Assembly: GCF_910592395.1 (NCBI RefSeq)
Contig: NC_088312.1
Span: 21,457,292-21,521,291 of the forward strand
DNA: 64,000 nucleotides
Direction: 5' to 3'
DNA from: Lineus longissimus
Lineage: Eukaryota > Nemertea > Pilidiophora > Heteronemertea > Lineidae
Shown here one piece after another: positions 12,501 to 27,500 of this stretch. Within the stretch, counting starts at the first letter, position 1. Each line of letters starts with the position of its first letter. The position numbers and the translations under genes were made by a program. The notes beneath the pieces were generated by a model. It saw nothing but the letters and a program-made list of their open reading frames with translations. It did not search any database and was not told the DNA's origin.

Positions 12501-15500
12501 GACTAACCACTCAAGACCAATGCTACCTCTGCCCAGCGGGTAGCTACTGCAATGAATCCGGAGCCTCTCGTCCAAGTGGCCCATGTCATCCTGGCTACTT
12601 CTGTCCCGAGGGGACTGTCAAGGAGAAACCTAAGAATACTTCATGTCCGACAGGCCATTTCTGTCCGAAAGGAGCAGCCTTGCCAGTACCATGCAGAAAC
12701 AACAGTTATGTAAGTGAAGCTGATTATGTCTGGTGAACTATTCTTCCTTCCATTGGAAGCTCGAGTGTAATGCTGTTTGGGCAGCCAGTTCCCATTTCGT
12801 CCTTTCATTTGGAGCTCGAGTGTAGTGCTGTTTGGGCAGCCATATATTTTCGCAATTACCTGTAGTAGAGAAACATAAATAATCCCAATTACGAATTGAG
12901 AATCTTGTTCCAGGCCAACACCACCCACTCGGTCGAGTGCCACTCTTGCCCAGCAGGTCACTTCTGTGTCAAAATCGGTGAGAGTGAAATCTGTCCAATA
13001 GGCTTCTACTGCCCTAAGGCAACTGGCATCGACATTCGGCCGTGCCCACCGGGGACATTTGGTAACGAGACGGGCTTGGTGAAGGAGAAAGACTGTAGGC
13101 GGTGTACTCCTGGGATGTACTGTGACGGCGTACATCTTTCGGAACCTTCAGGTATTTAGAACAGCGCTTCTTTTTGGTGGCAATCTGATTTTCTCTGTAC
13201 AGGTACTCAGGAACTTGGGAGTAAAAGTGGTGTGACTTACCTGATGAGTTGGTGCAAGGAATAGGGTTGAGACTCCTCGAGGATTGAGTGATTGTTACAT
13301 CTCCAAGTCCTGAAAGTCTGCTTGGAACTCGGCAAGTTGATGTTGAGTTTTGCAATTGGACAGTTGCGTTCATGATTCGCCCAGTGTGTTCAGTCCTGGG
13401 TATTATGAAGAGCATGGTGGGCCTTCTTCAAGGATTATACCAATTTCTTTCTATCCAGGTTTGTGTGGACCAGGGCACGCCTGCCTCGGGCATGACGATA
13501 CCAAATACCCCGTCAGCCAGGTTCTCAAACAGCTCCCAAAACATTGCCGTCAAATGATGCTGACTGGTAAAAGCGTGCTCTGTTTCAAAGGGAACTACTG
13601 CCCTAATTCAGCCAACAACACAGAAATGGAGGGATGTCCTCCAGGGACATACGCCAATGACCTAGGATTCGCAGAGTGTAAAACTTGCCCTGCAGGTAAG
13701 TTGGTACAGGTTTTGAAGTCACTTTTGAGGTTGCTTTGACTTCTCCATGTAGTGCATTCAGTTTTGCTCCTGGGTAGACTGGGTAGGAGGATAAAAGCTC
13801 TTGTACATTTACAACTCAACTGTATCCACTTGTGATGCGATGAATTTGCCCTGCTATACCCTAAACCAGTGTATTTTTTTCAGGTTATTTCTGTGATGGT
13901 GATGTGTTAGACTATGAGGAGAATCCATGTGAGGTGGGATACTATTGCCCAATAGGGACAAAGGACCCACGCGAGTACCCATGTCCCCCTGGCACGTTCA
14001 GTGACCTCACAATGAGAAAGAGTGTGGAGGACTGTCAGGCCTGTCCTGGTTAGTGCCGGATGTGTTGTCCTGCTCATGCCTGCATATTCATCATCCTCAC
14101 TGGCTCGGACCACGTGAGGCAACCTGGGCCTGACCTTGCTCAGTTAAATATCAACAGTATCATAGTCATCATCATGACTTGCTCAATGTTATAAGTTATC
14201 TCTGTCAGATATTGAACACATCGTGATCCGATTCCACTTCACCACACCTGTGTGTTTTCAAGCAGAAAATATATCTTTTTTCAGCTGGAAAATACTGTGA
14301 AAAACCTAGCCTCTCTGCCCCAACTGGTGACTGTGCTGGTGGCTATTACTGTACCCAAGGCTCCACCATAGACACTCCTAATAACAAGACCATGGGTGGT
14401 CACTGTGAGAAGGGTTTCTTCTGCCCGACCGGATCAGGTCATCCGGTCCCATGTACGCCAGGGTATCACTGTGAGGCAGACTATCTCAAGGAACCCTCGG
14501 GACAGTGTGAGGAGGGCTATTACTGCACTGGGAGTAGAAGTGAGTACAGAAACTGGGTTTAGTACAAGTTCCACACAGAAGCCTGGGACCATTCTGCAGG
14601 CTGACAACAGGCCTCGGACCCCAGTCATTTCGTAACACTCAGGTTCAGGAAGGGAACCAGTAGTGCTACAGCTGTCCTATCAATCTTGTGCATTCAAAAC
14701 AATATTTGGAAATATTTGTTCTTAGTTATAGGAACTGAAGCAATTTGAGACTCGGAGTTTTTAATAGTCTCATGTTTTACAGAGTTTCCCTGTCCAGCTG
14801 GCGCCTACTGTCCTGAAGCAAGTTACCACCCTACCCTCTGCCCAGCTGGAACCTACAACAACGAAACCAGCAAAGGAAACGTGTCAGATTGCCTGCCATG
14901 TGAGCCGGGGTCTTACTGCTCTGGTCTTGGCAATGTTCAACCTACTGGGTTGTGTCAAGAAGGTCATTACTGCCCATCAGGTCAGGCGAGTCCTATGCCA
15001 AATGTGTTTGCATGCGAACATGGTATGTGGTCAAAGGTTTTAGTCATTACGTCTCCCGATAATGGACTATAGAGTTATTGATTTGATTTTGAAATTTGAG
15101 TTGGAATAAGGAACTCATAATTATAAACAGCCTTTGCTATCAAAGAGAAAGACCCTCTCTGTGAGATGAGGAACATTTAACCAGGAATTGATGAAACAAG
15201 CTCAGAGGTGCTATGTACGTGATGTTTTACTCTTTCAGCTATTGTCCCCACACCGGATAATTTCCATTATCCAGGGCACCATTCTCACAGCCAGTCAGTT
15301 ATAGCATAATCACCTCTTAATCTTCTGTTCCAGGCTACTTCTGCCCAAAAGGTAGCGCTGCTCCGAAGCGCTGTCCTGCCGGCACTTACCAGGATGAGAC
15401 GAGTCAGCGTCAGTGTAAGACCTGTCCACCTGGCTTTGTGTGCGACCCAACCAATGAACCAGTAGTTCTGTATGAGAATGCCGAGTGCCCATCGGGTGAG

Positions 15501-18500
15501 TGGGAAGAAATTTGGTCAGTTTCTCCTTTGAGTTCACTCTCCGCAGCTATGCCTACCTACCTCAAATAAAGGCAGAATTCTCTTTTCCTTGTCATGGAGG
15601 GTGGTGCATCAGTGCTTTGTGTGTGGGATTGACTTGCAGGATTTCAGAAGGAATCATAGGTCTCAAGCGTCATGGGAACTGGTCAGTGTTTTTGCATTGT
15701 AATTTAAACAATCCAAGCTGTTCCTCATCTTGTTTTTTCAATTAAAACCCATTAAGAGTATATACCAGCTGAAATGAAGGGCAGCAAAGGTAATGGGTGT
15801 AACACTTATGGTACTATTACGTGATTTACTTTGCATGTTTCAGGTCATTACTGTCCTGCTGGTACAGGCTACGCCTACAACTTCCCATGTCCGAACGGAA
15901 CGTACAGTAACATGACCAGGAGGTCTAGTCTCCATGACTGTCTGCCTTGTCCAGCAGGCTTCTCCTGTGGTATGCCGGGACTTGATCAGCCCATGGAAAA
16001 GTGTGAGCCAGGTCAGTAAAGGAGTTTGTTGTCGTCTGATTAAAGTGTATAAGACATATGATACACAAGTCTAACCAATATCTACCAGCTATTATTTGTA
16101 CCAAAATGTTCATGTGACATTGGCATAAGTAGTAAGCTGTTGCTAAGAGAGCAAGATAGTTGTTGAAGAGAGTATGGGACAGCTACGCAGAGTCGCTTGC
16201 CCAGAATCCTAAGCCTGTTCATCTGTCATTGGTGTCAACAAGTAAGGAGCCGCAACCATGTATTTTGCTTCACTCTTCCAGGCTTCTACTGCAAGCAGGG
16301 AGCCAATGATTCTCGGCCAGCTATGGGAGAGATGGCTGACACTTGTCCACGAGGCCACTTCTGCCCTGAGGGGACCATCAACCCATACCCCTGCCCACCC
16401 GGGTCATACAGGAATGAGACAAGGGCCAAGGGGAGAGAGGACTGCTACAGTTGTATTGGTGGACATTATTGTCCTGATGTTGGGATGGAAAGCCCAGGCC
16501 CATTATGCCAACCAGGTCAGTATGATCAGTGGCATTAAGTGGTTTGAGTGCCAGGTTCTAAATTGGAAGTTTTCTTTTATACGTAAATTTGTCTTGCGGT
16601 AATGTCCCCAGTATTGTTTGTAATCGAGTTGTTAAGACTCCTGCACAAGTGAAAACGTTGATTACATCCTTTCCAGGTTACTACTGTCCAAGTGGCTCAA
16701 AGCATCCAGACCATGTCCGATGTTCGCCTGGATCATACTGCCCCGAAGGAAGTCCTTCACCTACTCCATGTCCAAACGGGACTTTCTCGAATGCTGTGAA
16801 CTTGAAGGACAGTAAAGAGTGCAAGAGTTGTACACCGGGATTCTATTGTCCAAACGAAGGTTGGTATCATAAAATCCTTGTGTTAGTCTTTTGATATATG
16901 TTGTTTAAAAGAGTTGTTGGTCTTGGTTCATGTCATGGTGGTACAGCTGTCTATGTACTTAATGGACGGTCCCTTGCAGTTTCAAGAACAGAGTTTGGAT
17001 TTCTTTCATTTCAATTTTGTTGCAGGAATGACCCACTTCAGTGCCCAGTGTTGGGGCGGCTACTACTGCCCAAGTGGAGCATCTGTCCCAAACCCTGAAG
17101 AGTTTCTCTGCCCTGGAGCCATGCATTGTCCAAACGGCAGTCACATCTACCAGCCATGTCAATCAGGGATGTTTACCAATGAGACAGGAGCTTCAGATTG
17201 TGAGACATGTCCAGCTGGGTATTACTGTTTGCCAGTTGTTCTACAGAATGCCTCGCGTAATGCCTTGCCCTGTCCTCGAGGGTACTATTGTCCACCAGGT
17301 GAGCTTCTTCCTCCTGGTAAAAGTAAAGTCCCAAACATATGGTTTCGTTTGATAACTTAAACTTGATGGTGTGCGGCTTCTTCTGGTGTTCTCTGCATAG
17401 AGGCAAGGAACATTAAGAATCGCAACAAAATATGCTGTGTGTCTTTACAAACAAGTTTGTCTAATCGGGTTGCCCAATGCTAGTATTCAGTGAAAGACAT
17501 GAGACATGAGACATGAGAAATGAGTAATGAAAGAGATGCCTTGACTTGCCATCTTCTGTTGTTTAATTGTCCGAGGTGTTTCAGGCACTGGTCGTGATTG
17601 GAAAGCGTGTCCCAGTGGTACCTACAATGACCAGCCGATGGCATCAAGCATCACACAGTGCACACCCTGTCCTGGTGGAAAGTACTGCGAAGGTGAACAC
17701 CTCATCAGACCAACTGGAAACTGTACAAAAGGTGAGTTTTCAAAGCTGGGGCTGGCTGTTCAAAACAATAATTTAACTTGGCGTTATCTTCATCAGATAA
17801 GGTCATTAGACTTGATGCCAAGTTTAACACCAGTCTTACTGACAAGACTGGTTTTGACCAACCAGGCCCTGGTGTGTGGGAAAAACAAGGAGATCAGCAA
17901 TCATGTGGGTTCTTTTCCAGATGATGTTTGGTAAATCGTGAGTTGGGCTAGGGATAGCTTTTTTTATCGTCAGATCGGTTGAGTTACGGTTCTTTCCAAG
18001 ATTCTCTTAGGTAAGTAAGTAACCGCTGTCTTGGGTTGTAAGTTTTGCTCAAACGCAAAGCATCACTTTTACATTACAGGTCATTTTTGCACTTCGGGAG
18101 TGGATCGTCCAAATCCAGTTAAGGTCATCGTTCCCGACGTACCTAGTTTGGCACATCATTCAACTACCACTGAGGCACCTCTAGTATTGAACACGGATGC
18201 CTCTGTTTTGGAGAAACCACAGTCAGTTAAGGCTAATGTACAACATAACGTGACATCAGCTTCATGCGACTGTCCAGAGTATCCAACTTACAAGGGTGGA
18301 GGTGACATCTGTCCTGTTGGTCACTATTGCCCAAGTGGTACTGCTGCCCCTCTGCCTTGTGAACCAGGGACATACGCACCAATCGAGGGAATGTGGCGCT
18401 GCCTGACTTGCCCGCAAAGTTATTACTGTCCGAGGAATACTTCCGACTTCATCAAGTTTGGTTGCCCACCTGGGTACTTCTGTCCTGCTGGAACAAAATA

Positions 18501-21500
18501 CGGCACTGAATATCCCTGTCTGCCTGGAACGTATAACCCTCTTCCCTACGGCATGATGGACAGCTCCTGCCTTGCCTGCCCAGCTGGTGCTTACTGTGGT
18601 CAGAATGCTAGCACATCGCCTACTGGGAACTGTAGCGTGGGATGGTACTGCACTGGCGGAGCGCTGGAACCTAATGATACGCACCATGGAGCTGTCTGCC
18701 CTATTGGCCACTTCTGTCCCGAGGGTGAGATATTCTGTCTTGTCAAAAGTTGTTCACTTTTCAGTTTGGTTTCATTAATGACCTGGTTTCCGTACAGAAA
18801 CATACTTTCAATTGACTATCTCTTCCTAAATTGGCGGAGGCCATGTTCAGGCCAAAACGAAACAATACTGATGATGATGTAATTTTGTTTGCATCTCTTT
18901 AGATCCTCTACTAATTTGACCAAATTCACACCCAATAAGGTCAATTGTTGTAGTGACTTCTTAAATGCATCCTGTTATAATATGTATCAATACTTTCTCC
19001 GAGTTGGCAGAAACTATCTACACATTATTTCATGATAGGTTCGTCAGGCCCCTTGCCTTGCCCACCAGGCAACTACTGCAACACAACTGGACTTGCTGCA
19101 CCGACAGGCAACTGCAGCGCTGGCTTCTACTGCACAGGCAGAGCCTATAACATGACTCCCACTGATGGTGACACTGGTTTTATCTGCCCTGCTGGTTATT
19201 TCTGCCCCTCCGGAACCCAACTGCCTGTGCCTTGTTTGCCGGGGACATATACCAATGGGGATGGTCATGACGAGAGGGTTGATTGCCTTCCGTGTCCTGG
19301 AGGAGAATATTGTGTTGCCTACAACATGTCGCAACCTTCAGGTAGGAGGAGGACTCCTTCATCTCGAGTACTGTAAAATGCAAATCAGTATGAAAAGAAG
19401 AACAATATCATTTTCTGCTGCATGTCATCATTTTCAAAATACGAGCAGCGTAACAAAATGCTGATGTGTGCAGATTGTGTCTAAGTTCTTAGATCTTTGA
19501 TAAATGTTGCCTCTTGCCTACAGATGTACATGTACCAATTCAATGCTAATGTTAAGAGCTCTTACTCAGAACATCATGGAACATCAGAAAGTGGAATCCA
19601 TCAGATTTTCATTGGAGACGGGAGAGAATATAATAAAGTATTAGTTTCTAAGCATGTAGGTTTTCTGATTCTATTTTTTGAACAGGTAACTGCAGCGCTG
19701 GCTCCTACTGTCCAGAGGGTAAAGTTCATCCAGTGGAGCGCCAATGTCCAAGAGGTCATTTCTGCCCTGGACACTCAAGCAAGCCCATCCTCTGTCCCAG
19801 CGGCAGCTTCCAGGACAGGACAGGGGAAGCTGGATGTGATGTATGTCCTCAGGGCTATTTTTGCGATAACGGGTCTGGAATTGTCATCATAAATGATACT
19901 GTCCTATGTCCTCCTGGATATTATTGCCCTAACGGTAAGTGTGTGTTAACTTTGATTCTTACAATGATTGTGACAACAGAAGAGTGTCAGCCTCATGATC
20001 ACTAGTTGTAGGTTCTACTCCTGGCCGAGTGGCCGCTTGGTTCCCCTACTGGTCGAGTTCGAATGAGTGCTTTGTATATAGCAGCTCCTTAAAACCCAAG
20101 ATTGATTTCTGTGGAGACCCGGATAAAAAGAATTCCCTAAAAGCACTTTGAGCACAGTGAAAGATACCATGGGAAAAGTTGGAAAAATTCATGTATTTTG
20201 TAGAAGAATCTTAAAAAATCATATTTACAGGTACAGAGTTCATGGACCAATATCCATGTCCTGAAGGAACCTACAGTAATCTTACCGGGCTTAGTTCCCC
20301 CGACGAGTGCAGTCCTTGCCTTGGGGGTCGGGCCTGCACGAAGCCAGGACTTACTGCCCCAGATCAGTACTGCTCAAAGGGATACTTTTGCAAGAGTTAT
20401 GCCGAGTCTATCACACCAAATCAGACAGATTTGGCGGATATTTGCCCAAAAGGTCAGTTATTTTATCACACCCTTGCACTTAAACTTTGAATCATATCTC
20501 ATATCTGTTGTATTGGCAGCTAAGAGTATCAATCACAAAAACATATGATATGATTCAAAGCATTTAACAGTTTGATTCTTACATGAACCATCTGTCATCT
20601 TCAACAGGTCACTACTGCCGTAGAGGAACATCGGAGCCTCTGAAGTGTCCCCCAGGAAGCTATGGGCCCACACTGGGCCTGAAGCGGCAGTCAGACTGCC
20701 ATCCCTGTGATGCTGGACACTACTGTGAGCAGTTTGGCCTGGAAGACAATGAGGGGTTGTGTTCCGCTGGGTATTATTGTGGCAATGGATCCGCTTCAAG
20801 AAGACAACATTTCTGTCCTGTTGGGCATTACTGTCCCGTTGGATCTTCGACCCCAGTCCCTTGCCCTGTTGTAAGTTATGCAGTTTTTCTCCTACATCAA
20901 CTTTCAACACCTTCATAGATGATGTGAGATGCCACCATATTTTACAACAATTATGTTACAATCGAGTGCAGTGCAGCAAGGCTGGTATCATTTGGTAAAG
21001 GGCGTCATGCTGTTGATCAAGAATGGCATCAAACGAATGGCATCAACCTTTTTTGGATGACGACTCCTCTCGATTGTCAATTGAACTAATCAAAAGAGTC
21101 AAGTCAGGTGCATTTGAGATGAATACAGACTTTAGTTCTCTGCTCAATGATAACTGTGTTGTCAATTTTATTTTCAGAGCACATACAATTCGTACATTGG
21201 GATGGAAAACAAGAGCCAGTGTGTACCTTGCATGGAGGGCATGTATTGCGATGTTGAGGGGCTTAATGAAACCAGCGGACCATGCAGCCCAGGGTTCTAC
21301 TGCCCCCCTGGTCAGAATCAATCCAATCCTGTGGGCTACGTCTGTCCCCTATACCACCACTGTCCAGAGGGTTCACCGTTGCCTTACCCTTGCGGACTTG
21401 GGACGTACACGAATTATACTAGAGCTGAGAATTGCACGGCTTGTCCCGTTGGCATGTAAGTATACAGTACACATCTTTTAGGAGGAGACCATTGAAAGAG

Positions 21501-24500
21501 GACTCTGCTTTTGGTCGAGAATTGATAAATTCAGTTACCATTGACTTCTGAAACCATTAGAAGGATTAGAAGGATTGCATCTTCTGCCCAAATGGTGGCT
21601 TTACTATAGATCCATGCACTTGATTGGGACCAACGTTTACGAAAACGTCGCGTCTCGTCACGTTACAGTAATGTAAAATGTATGGTGACGTGACGACGGC
21701 CAACACTACGTCATGTAAACGTTGTTCCCAATCAAGTGCATGAATCTATAGAGAGGTTCTTGTGTGCATTTCCTCTGCTACTGTACCTTGTCATTTGCAC
21801 TTGCACATGTACATGTTCTATTAAATAGGTATTGTGTAAAAGGAGAGCTGACGGGACCGTGCCCAGTTGGATACTACTGCCCCGGTGGTACAGAGACAGA
21901 CTGGCAGCCCTGCCCTCGAGGGACCTTCAACAATGAGACTGGCCTCGGCAACGTGACAGAGTGCCAACAATGCCCAGGAGGAATGTACTGTGAGGAGTTG
22001 GCAGCAATTAAACCGTATGCCGTCTGCTCGGAGGGACATTTTTCTGTGTACGGAGTTGACCGACCAGCACCAGGGTACTATAGTGGTGATGAGGCAACTT
22101 GTGTGGCAAAAGGTGAGATTGAAGTTGGCGCTAAAGTCTTTGTTGGAGAATGTACAGAGGGTCCTATGAAACTTGCTTTTTAGCTCACCTCTGGGGAGCT
22201 TGTACGATACCGTGACGTCCATCGTCCGTCGTCATCATCCGTTAGCGGAGCCTGTTTCGTCACCGCTCGGGCTAGATGGCTAAAACTTGGTGTGATGGTA
22301 GCTTTGGGACATTGTCTCCCATGTCAATGAGACAATTTTCAAAAAATGTTGATAATTGAATAATTACTGCCAAACCAGCATTGATATAAAAAATTTGCTT
22401 TAACATCCATCAGATTATGTATCTACCAAGGCAGACTTCAGTCATAATTGATGCCAAGCATCTGTCTTTTTCAGGTGGACTCTCTGGACATGGAGGTATC
22501 TGCCCGCTGGGTCATGCCTGTCCTCAGGGCAGCGATAAACCTATCCCTTGTGAGCATGGAACCTACAGCAACCAGACAGGGCTTGCAGAGTGTTTAAATT
22601 GCCCGACCGGATTCCACTGTCCAAATGGGTCAACTGGATACCTTCCTTGCCCTCCTGGGTATTTTTGCCCGGTTGGCACGAGATTTTGGAATGAGTTCCC
22701 ATGTCCTAAAGGAACGTACTTGAATGATACAAGGGGTCGGAGTGTGGAGGATTGTATACCATGTACACCAGGGATGTACTGTGCCCAAGCAGGGCTTGAT
22801 TCACCAACTGGACTATGTGACCCAGGTAAGGTTTGATTCTGAAATGCTATTGGTTTGGTCAATGATAGAGCCTGATTGATTACCTGTGTTGCCTATTTGA
22901 AGGAGCCACAGTAGTCCAGTGGCTCAGGTCTCTGGCTAGTGGTCTGGCGGTCCATGGCTGGATCCCCCAGCCGCATGAGACACCAGATAGTTCAGTTTTC
23001 CTATCTTGCCACACTCCACCCAGGTGTATGAATGGTAACCAGTCAGAAATGCTCAGGTTGTATCACTGAAAGAACAACTCGTCTGAATTCCACTGAAGGT
23101 TTTCAGAGTAGACTTTGGTTAAAGTGGTTAGATCATATAACCTCTTCCATAGTTGATATCAGACTATAAACACAGATCGTTGAAACTTTAACTTATATGT
23201 AATTGTAAAGCCTTTGAGTTCGGAGTGTCATAGTGTTATTACTGAATGATGTATAAAATGACTTCGTGAGAACATTGTAAAGTTGTTCTATGCTGTTCTT
23301 TTAGGTTGGTTTTGTTCTGGTAACACCAGCAGTGGCAAGCCAACGACCATGGGAGGCAGATGTCATCAAGGATTATTCTGTCCCAAGGGGTCTCGCAAGC
23401 CTATCTCGTGTGACCCTGGGAAGTACTGTAACACTACTGGCCTATCGCGACCAACTGGTCTCTGTGAACCAGGTACGTGAATCCATTTAAACTTTATCGA
23501 ATCTCTCTGCCACAAAGGTCTGTAACCGCCGCTGGTAGTTTCCACCCATCTTGGTTGAAATGATTGGGCCCACCATGACACGCTGTGCATGTGTGTAACC
23601 TATTGAAAACCTAGAGGGACGAAAGTTGTGTTTCAGCCACATGAACCAGATCAGAGGTTCTGGGTCTATATAGTGTGCACATTTGGTGATAGATTTTATA
23701 TGAGAGAAAACTCAGAAGAAGAAGAGGTCACTTATAAGGGACCACTACATTAACATTGCACTTGATAAGCCTTAAAACTGAATTATTTCATTTTAGCTCA
23801 CCTCTCGTTTTGCTTTGGCGTGGCGTGCGTTGTCCTTCGTCGTCGTCGTCCGTCGTCGTCCGTTAGCAGGGCACGTTTCGTTTCGTATTCTCAATATATT
23901 CATGACCACATTTTATTGGCTGACCGTTAGGGGAGTCTATATAATAGCCCTGTGTTCGTCGTCCGTCGTCGTATCCTGTGGTACGTTTCTTAACCGCTAG
24001 TGCTAAGAACTTGAAACTTTGTACACATGACCCCCTAGGTAACGTAATACTTGCTGAAACCCTGAGCTCCCTCTTAACCTTCCTTGATGAAAACCAATTA
24101 TTTTCCGATTCCATATTTTTGAGCTACCCACTGTAGTCTTATCTTTATTTTGTTAGCTCACCTCTCATAATGACCCTAACGTACCAATGCCCCCCCCTTA
24201 CCATCACCAGCATCAACACGACATTACCCTTTACGTCACCCTTGCCATCATCACTCTTTCCATCATCACCCTTACCTTTACATCACCCTTACTGATCTTT
24301 CCCATTCCCCTCAGATGAATGTTTCATGCATATTTGGGGTGCAAGGTGGTGCTCCCCTGCGAGAGCCTCCCATTCCCCCCTCAGATGAATGTGTTTTCAT
24401 GCAGATTTGGGATGCAAGGTGGTGCTCCCCTCCGAGAGCCTTTTGTCCCCTAGGCTAAGAAGTTGAAGTTGAATACTGCCCTGAATATTTCATTCTACTA

Positions 24501-27500
24501 AAAAGTCCTTCACTTTTTCTGTACATCACTTCCTTTAAATTTGATCAATTGTGTGTACTGTTGTATAGTAATTGTAAAACCTTTCTTATGAGTGGCACTG
24601 TAATGTGTAATTCTTGGAATTAGGTGTGCGGGATTATTGGAATTGGGTTCAGATAAGATACTGGTGGGAAATCTTGGAAAATTCCCACGGTCTTCTTATA
24701 ATTCTCCGTTCTCCCCTGCTAACTCTAATTCTAACAACCATTCAATGTGTCACCCGGGTCTTTTTGATTGACCTACTTTTCAAGGTCACAGAGGTCAAAT
24801 GTACTGTAAATTGGCCATTTTGGGGAAATTGTAATTGCTTGGACCTACATCAAACCTAACACTACATGACAAATACCATGCTCTTCATCCATCTTTCCTC
24901 CACATGAGGTGAGCACAATGGCCCTGGCCATTTCATATTCTAGGATATTTCTGCGCTCTAAATGCATCACAACCAAACCCACAAGACAAGACAACAGGAG
25001 ACATCTGCCCGCAAGGTCACTACTGTCCTAGGGGAAGCCAAGCTGGAATCCCATGTCCAACAGGCACATTCCTGAATGAATCTGGAAAGACGAGCCAGTC
25101 CGATTGTATTCAGTGCACCCCAGGGATGTACTGTCCAGGGACAGGACGGGTGGAGCCTGAGAGTCTGTGTGTGGAAGGATATTACTGCCCTGCGGGGCAG
25201 AACATCTCAACTCCTTACAGATTTAGGTGAGTTACATTTATAGTAGATTTGGTCTGTCAAACTGCTTCTGTTTATGCCAAGTGCGAAGATACTTGACTAG
25301 TGGACTTTGATGCCTAGACCACACTTGCCAACTTGAGAGTGGCGGCTCAGATTGTCACATCAACAGACCTCAGAATTTGTTGCTGGTGTCTAACACTAGC
25401 AGACCTTGAAGAGCAGTATAGATCCAAGAGTTGTTTCAAAGCTGAAGGCATCACTTCTATTGAATTTCAGGTGTCCTATTGGCCACATGTGTCTTCCCGG
25501 TAGCGCCACCCCAATACGCTGTCCGAATGGAACGTACCAACCACACGAGTTAAAGTCATCTTGCGTGATATGCCAAGCTGGCTACTACTGTGATAACACT
25601 GGCAATGTTGAACCAAACAGGTTGTTGATAATCTGTCCTCGTGGTTACTTTTGTCCGAATGGAACTCAATTCGCAGAGGAGTACCCATGTCCTGTTGGCT
25701 CATTCAATAACAGGACAGGTGTTCAGAAATCTGAAGACTGCACTCTGTGCCTTGGTGGCTTTTATTGTCCTGAGGAAGGCATGCTTGAACCAAAAGGGAA
25801 GTGTGCTCCAGGATACTTCTGTAGAATATCGGCCAATTCCTCGACTCCATATCAAGGTAAATGGATGTTAGACAAATACATCTGCTGACTGGCGCACTGG
25901 TCTTATGACATAATGTAATATGATGTATGGTATTGCTGCGTTGTTGCTGTCAATGAAGCTGTAGAAAGCTGTAGAAAGCTGTAGCCAAATAAATAACTTC
26001 TAGGAATGTCTCGTAGCAAAGTTGTTAACCCAAGCTTTTGGCATCATGCACATGTATCTACAGAGAATCTACCAGAGCTATTGGCTTGGAAGTGCAATAT
26101 GTGAATCAAACTAGCTAGAATGATATACTAGAACAGATGTATTCACAAACTCATCCATTTCCCACTACCCTTTTCAGGTGAAGATGCTGATATCTGCCCC
26201 ACAGGTCACTATTGCCCCGTTGGAACGACCTCACCAAGACCTTGTCCGAAAGGCACCTTCAACAACATGACAGGACTAAGCAACCTGTCAGAGTGTACTC
26301 GTTGTTTGGCTGGACTTGTTTGTACCAGGGCAGGGCTGGCATTGCCTGATGAATACTGCGGACTTGGGTAAGATATTTTGCGTATACATTGCTTTTTTGG
26401 GAAGGCAAAGTTTTTTTCTTGAACAAGCAAATAATGAGGTGGGACAATCTAACACCGCTTTAGTTGAGTCTGTACAAAAAACGAGATCGTGGAAGGCGTT
26501 CAAATTCAGCCATGCGGCTACATTTGGCTGCAAATAGCAATATGATGTTTATACTTTCAGCTACTACTGCCTGATAGGCTCCCACACTACCACTGCTGTG
26601 ATTTGTCCCGCTGGGCAATATTGTCCACGTGCCTCACCACGACCTCTCCCCTGTCCTGTGGGCACGTACAGTAATACTACAGGAAGGTACAACCAGTCGC
26701 TTTGCGTCTCATGTGATCCTGGAAAATACTGCAACGATTCAGGTGAGTGGGAACTATCTCGAACATGTTTGGGCAGTGCCCACTCTTGGGCTATTGTATC
26801 CAGAGCATGAGGGCCCTTTGATAATCAGCTGGCCTTGCCTTCTGTCACTCCCTACCCTTCAAACCATATCTTGGCCTCTTCATTTCCTTTACTGTGGGAT
26901 GTGATCTCTGTAGGTTGTTTTCGGTGGATCTTACACCATTCTCAAGGACTTCTGGAGTAACCTTTGGTACATTCGTTGAGCAACAGAATCTTTACCATTA
27001 AGGAATGATGGTAAACTCTGACTGATTGTGGTGAAGACTATATTCCGCCAGCCCTTAGTCTGTTTACCTTTCACCGAAGATAAAAAATGGCTCACTCTTA
27101 TTCACATCTGCTAGGATTGCCCATGTTTGTTCTTTCTGTCGTTAGGTTTGATTTGGCCCAGTGCTGATTGTCATCCAGGCTACTACTGCCCTGGAGGAGA
27201 TGTCCTGCCAAACCCCAACAACACCGTCTGTCCCCTTGGCTTCCACTGCCCAAGTGGTAGCCAGGAGCCATTGCCCTGCAAGCCTGGCACCTTCACCAAC
27301 TCCACTGGCAGTCATGTCTGTGTCACCTGCCCAGAAGGATTTTACTGTGTACCTCAAGAATTCAAAGGTGAGTGCTATTTCAACAGTCATTTCAGAAAAT
27401 GTCTTCCAACAAACTTGTAAATGAATGTGAACTCTCTCTCTCTGCGTTTGCTCTTGCTTGGAGGGGATTTCCTCTAAAGCAGTCATAGAAATGGAGTGCA

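Noticed and set aside
13160-13458. Extra exon in this intron (open stretch with N-W-T and P-S-V-F-S-P-G-Y)
   Set aside because: No module Cys pattern and no acceptor/donor pair in a compatible phase; the direct join 13151/13459 fits well.
18262-18711. 149-codon minus-strand ORF
   Set aside because: It lies fully opposite the long plus-strand coding exon 18080-18724 and has no domain signal.
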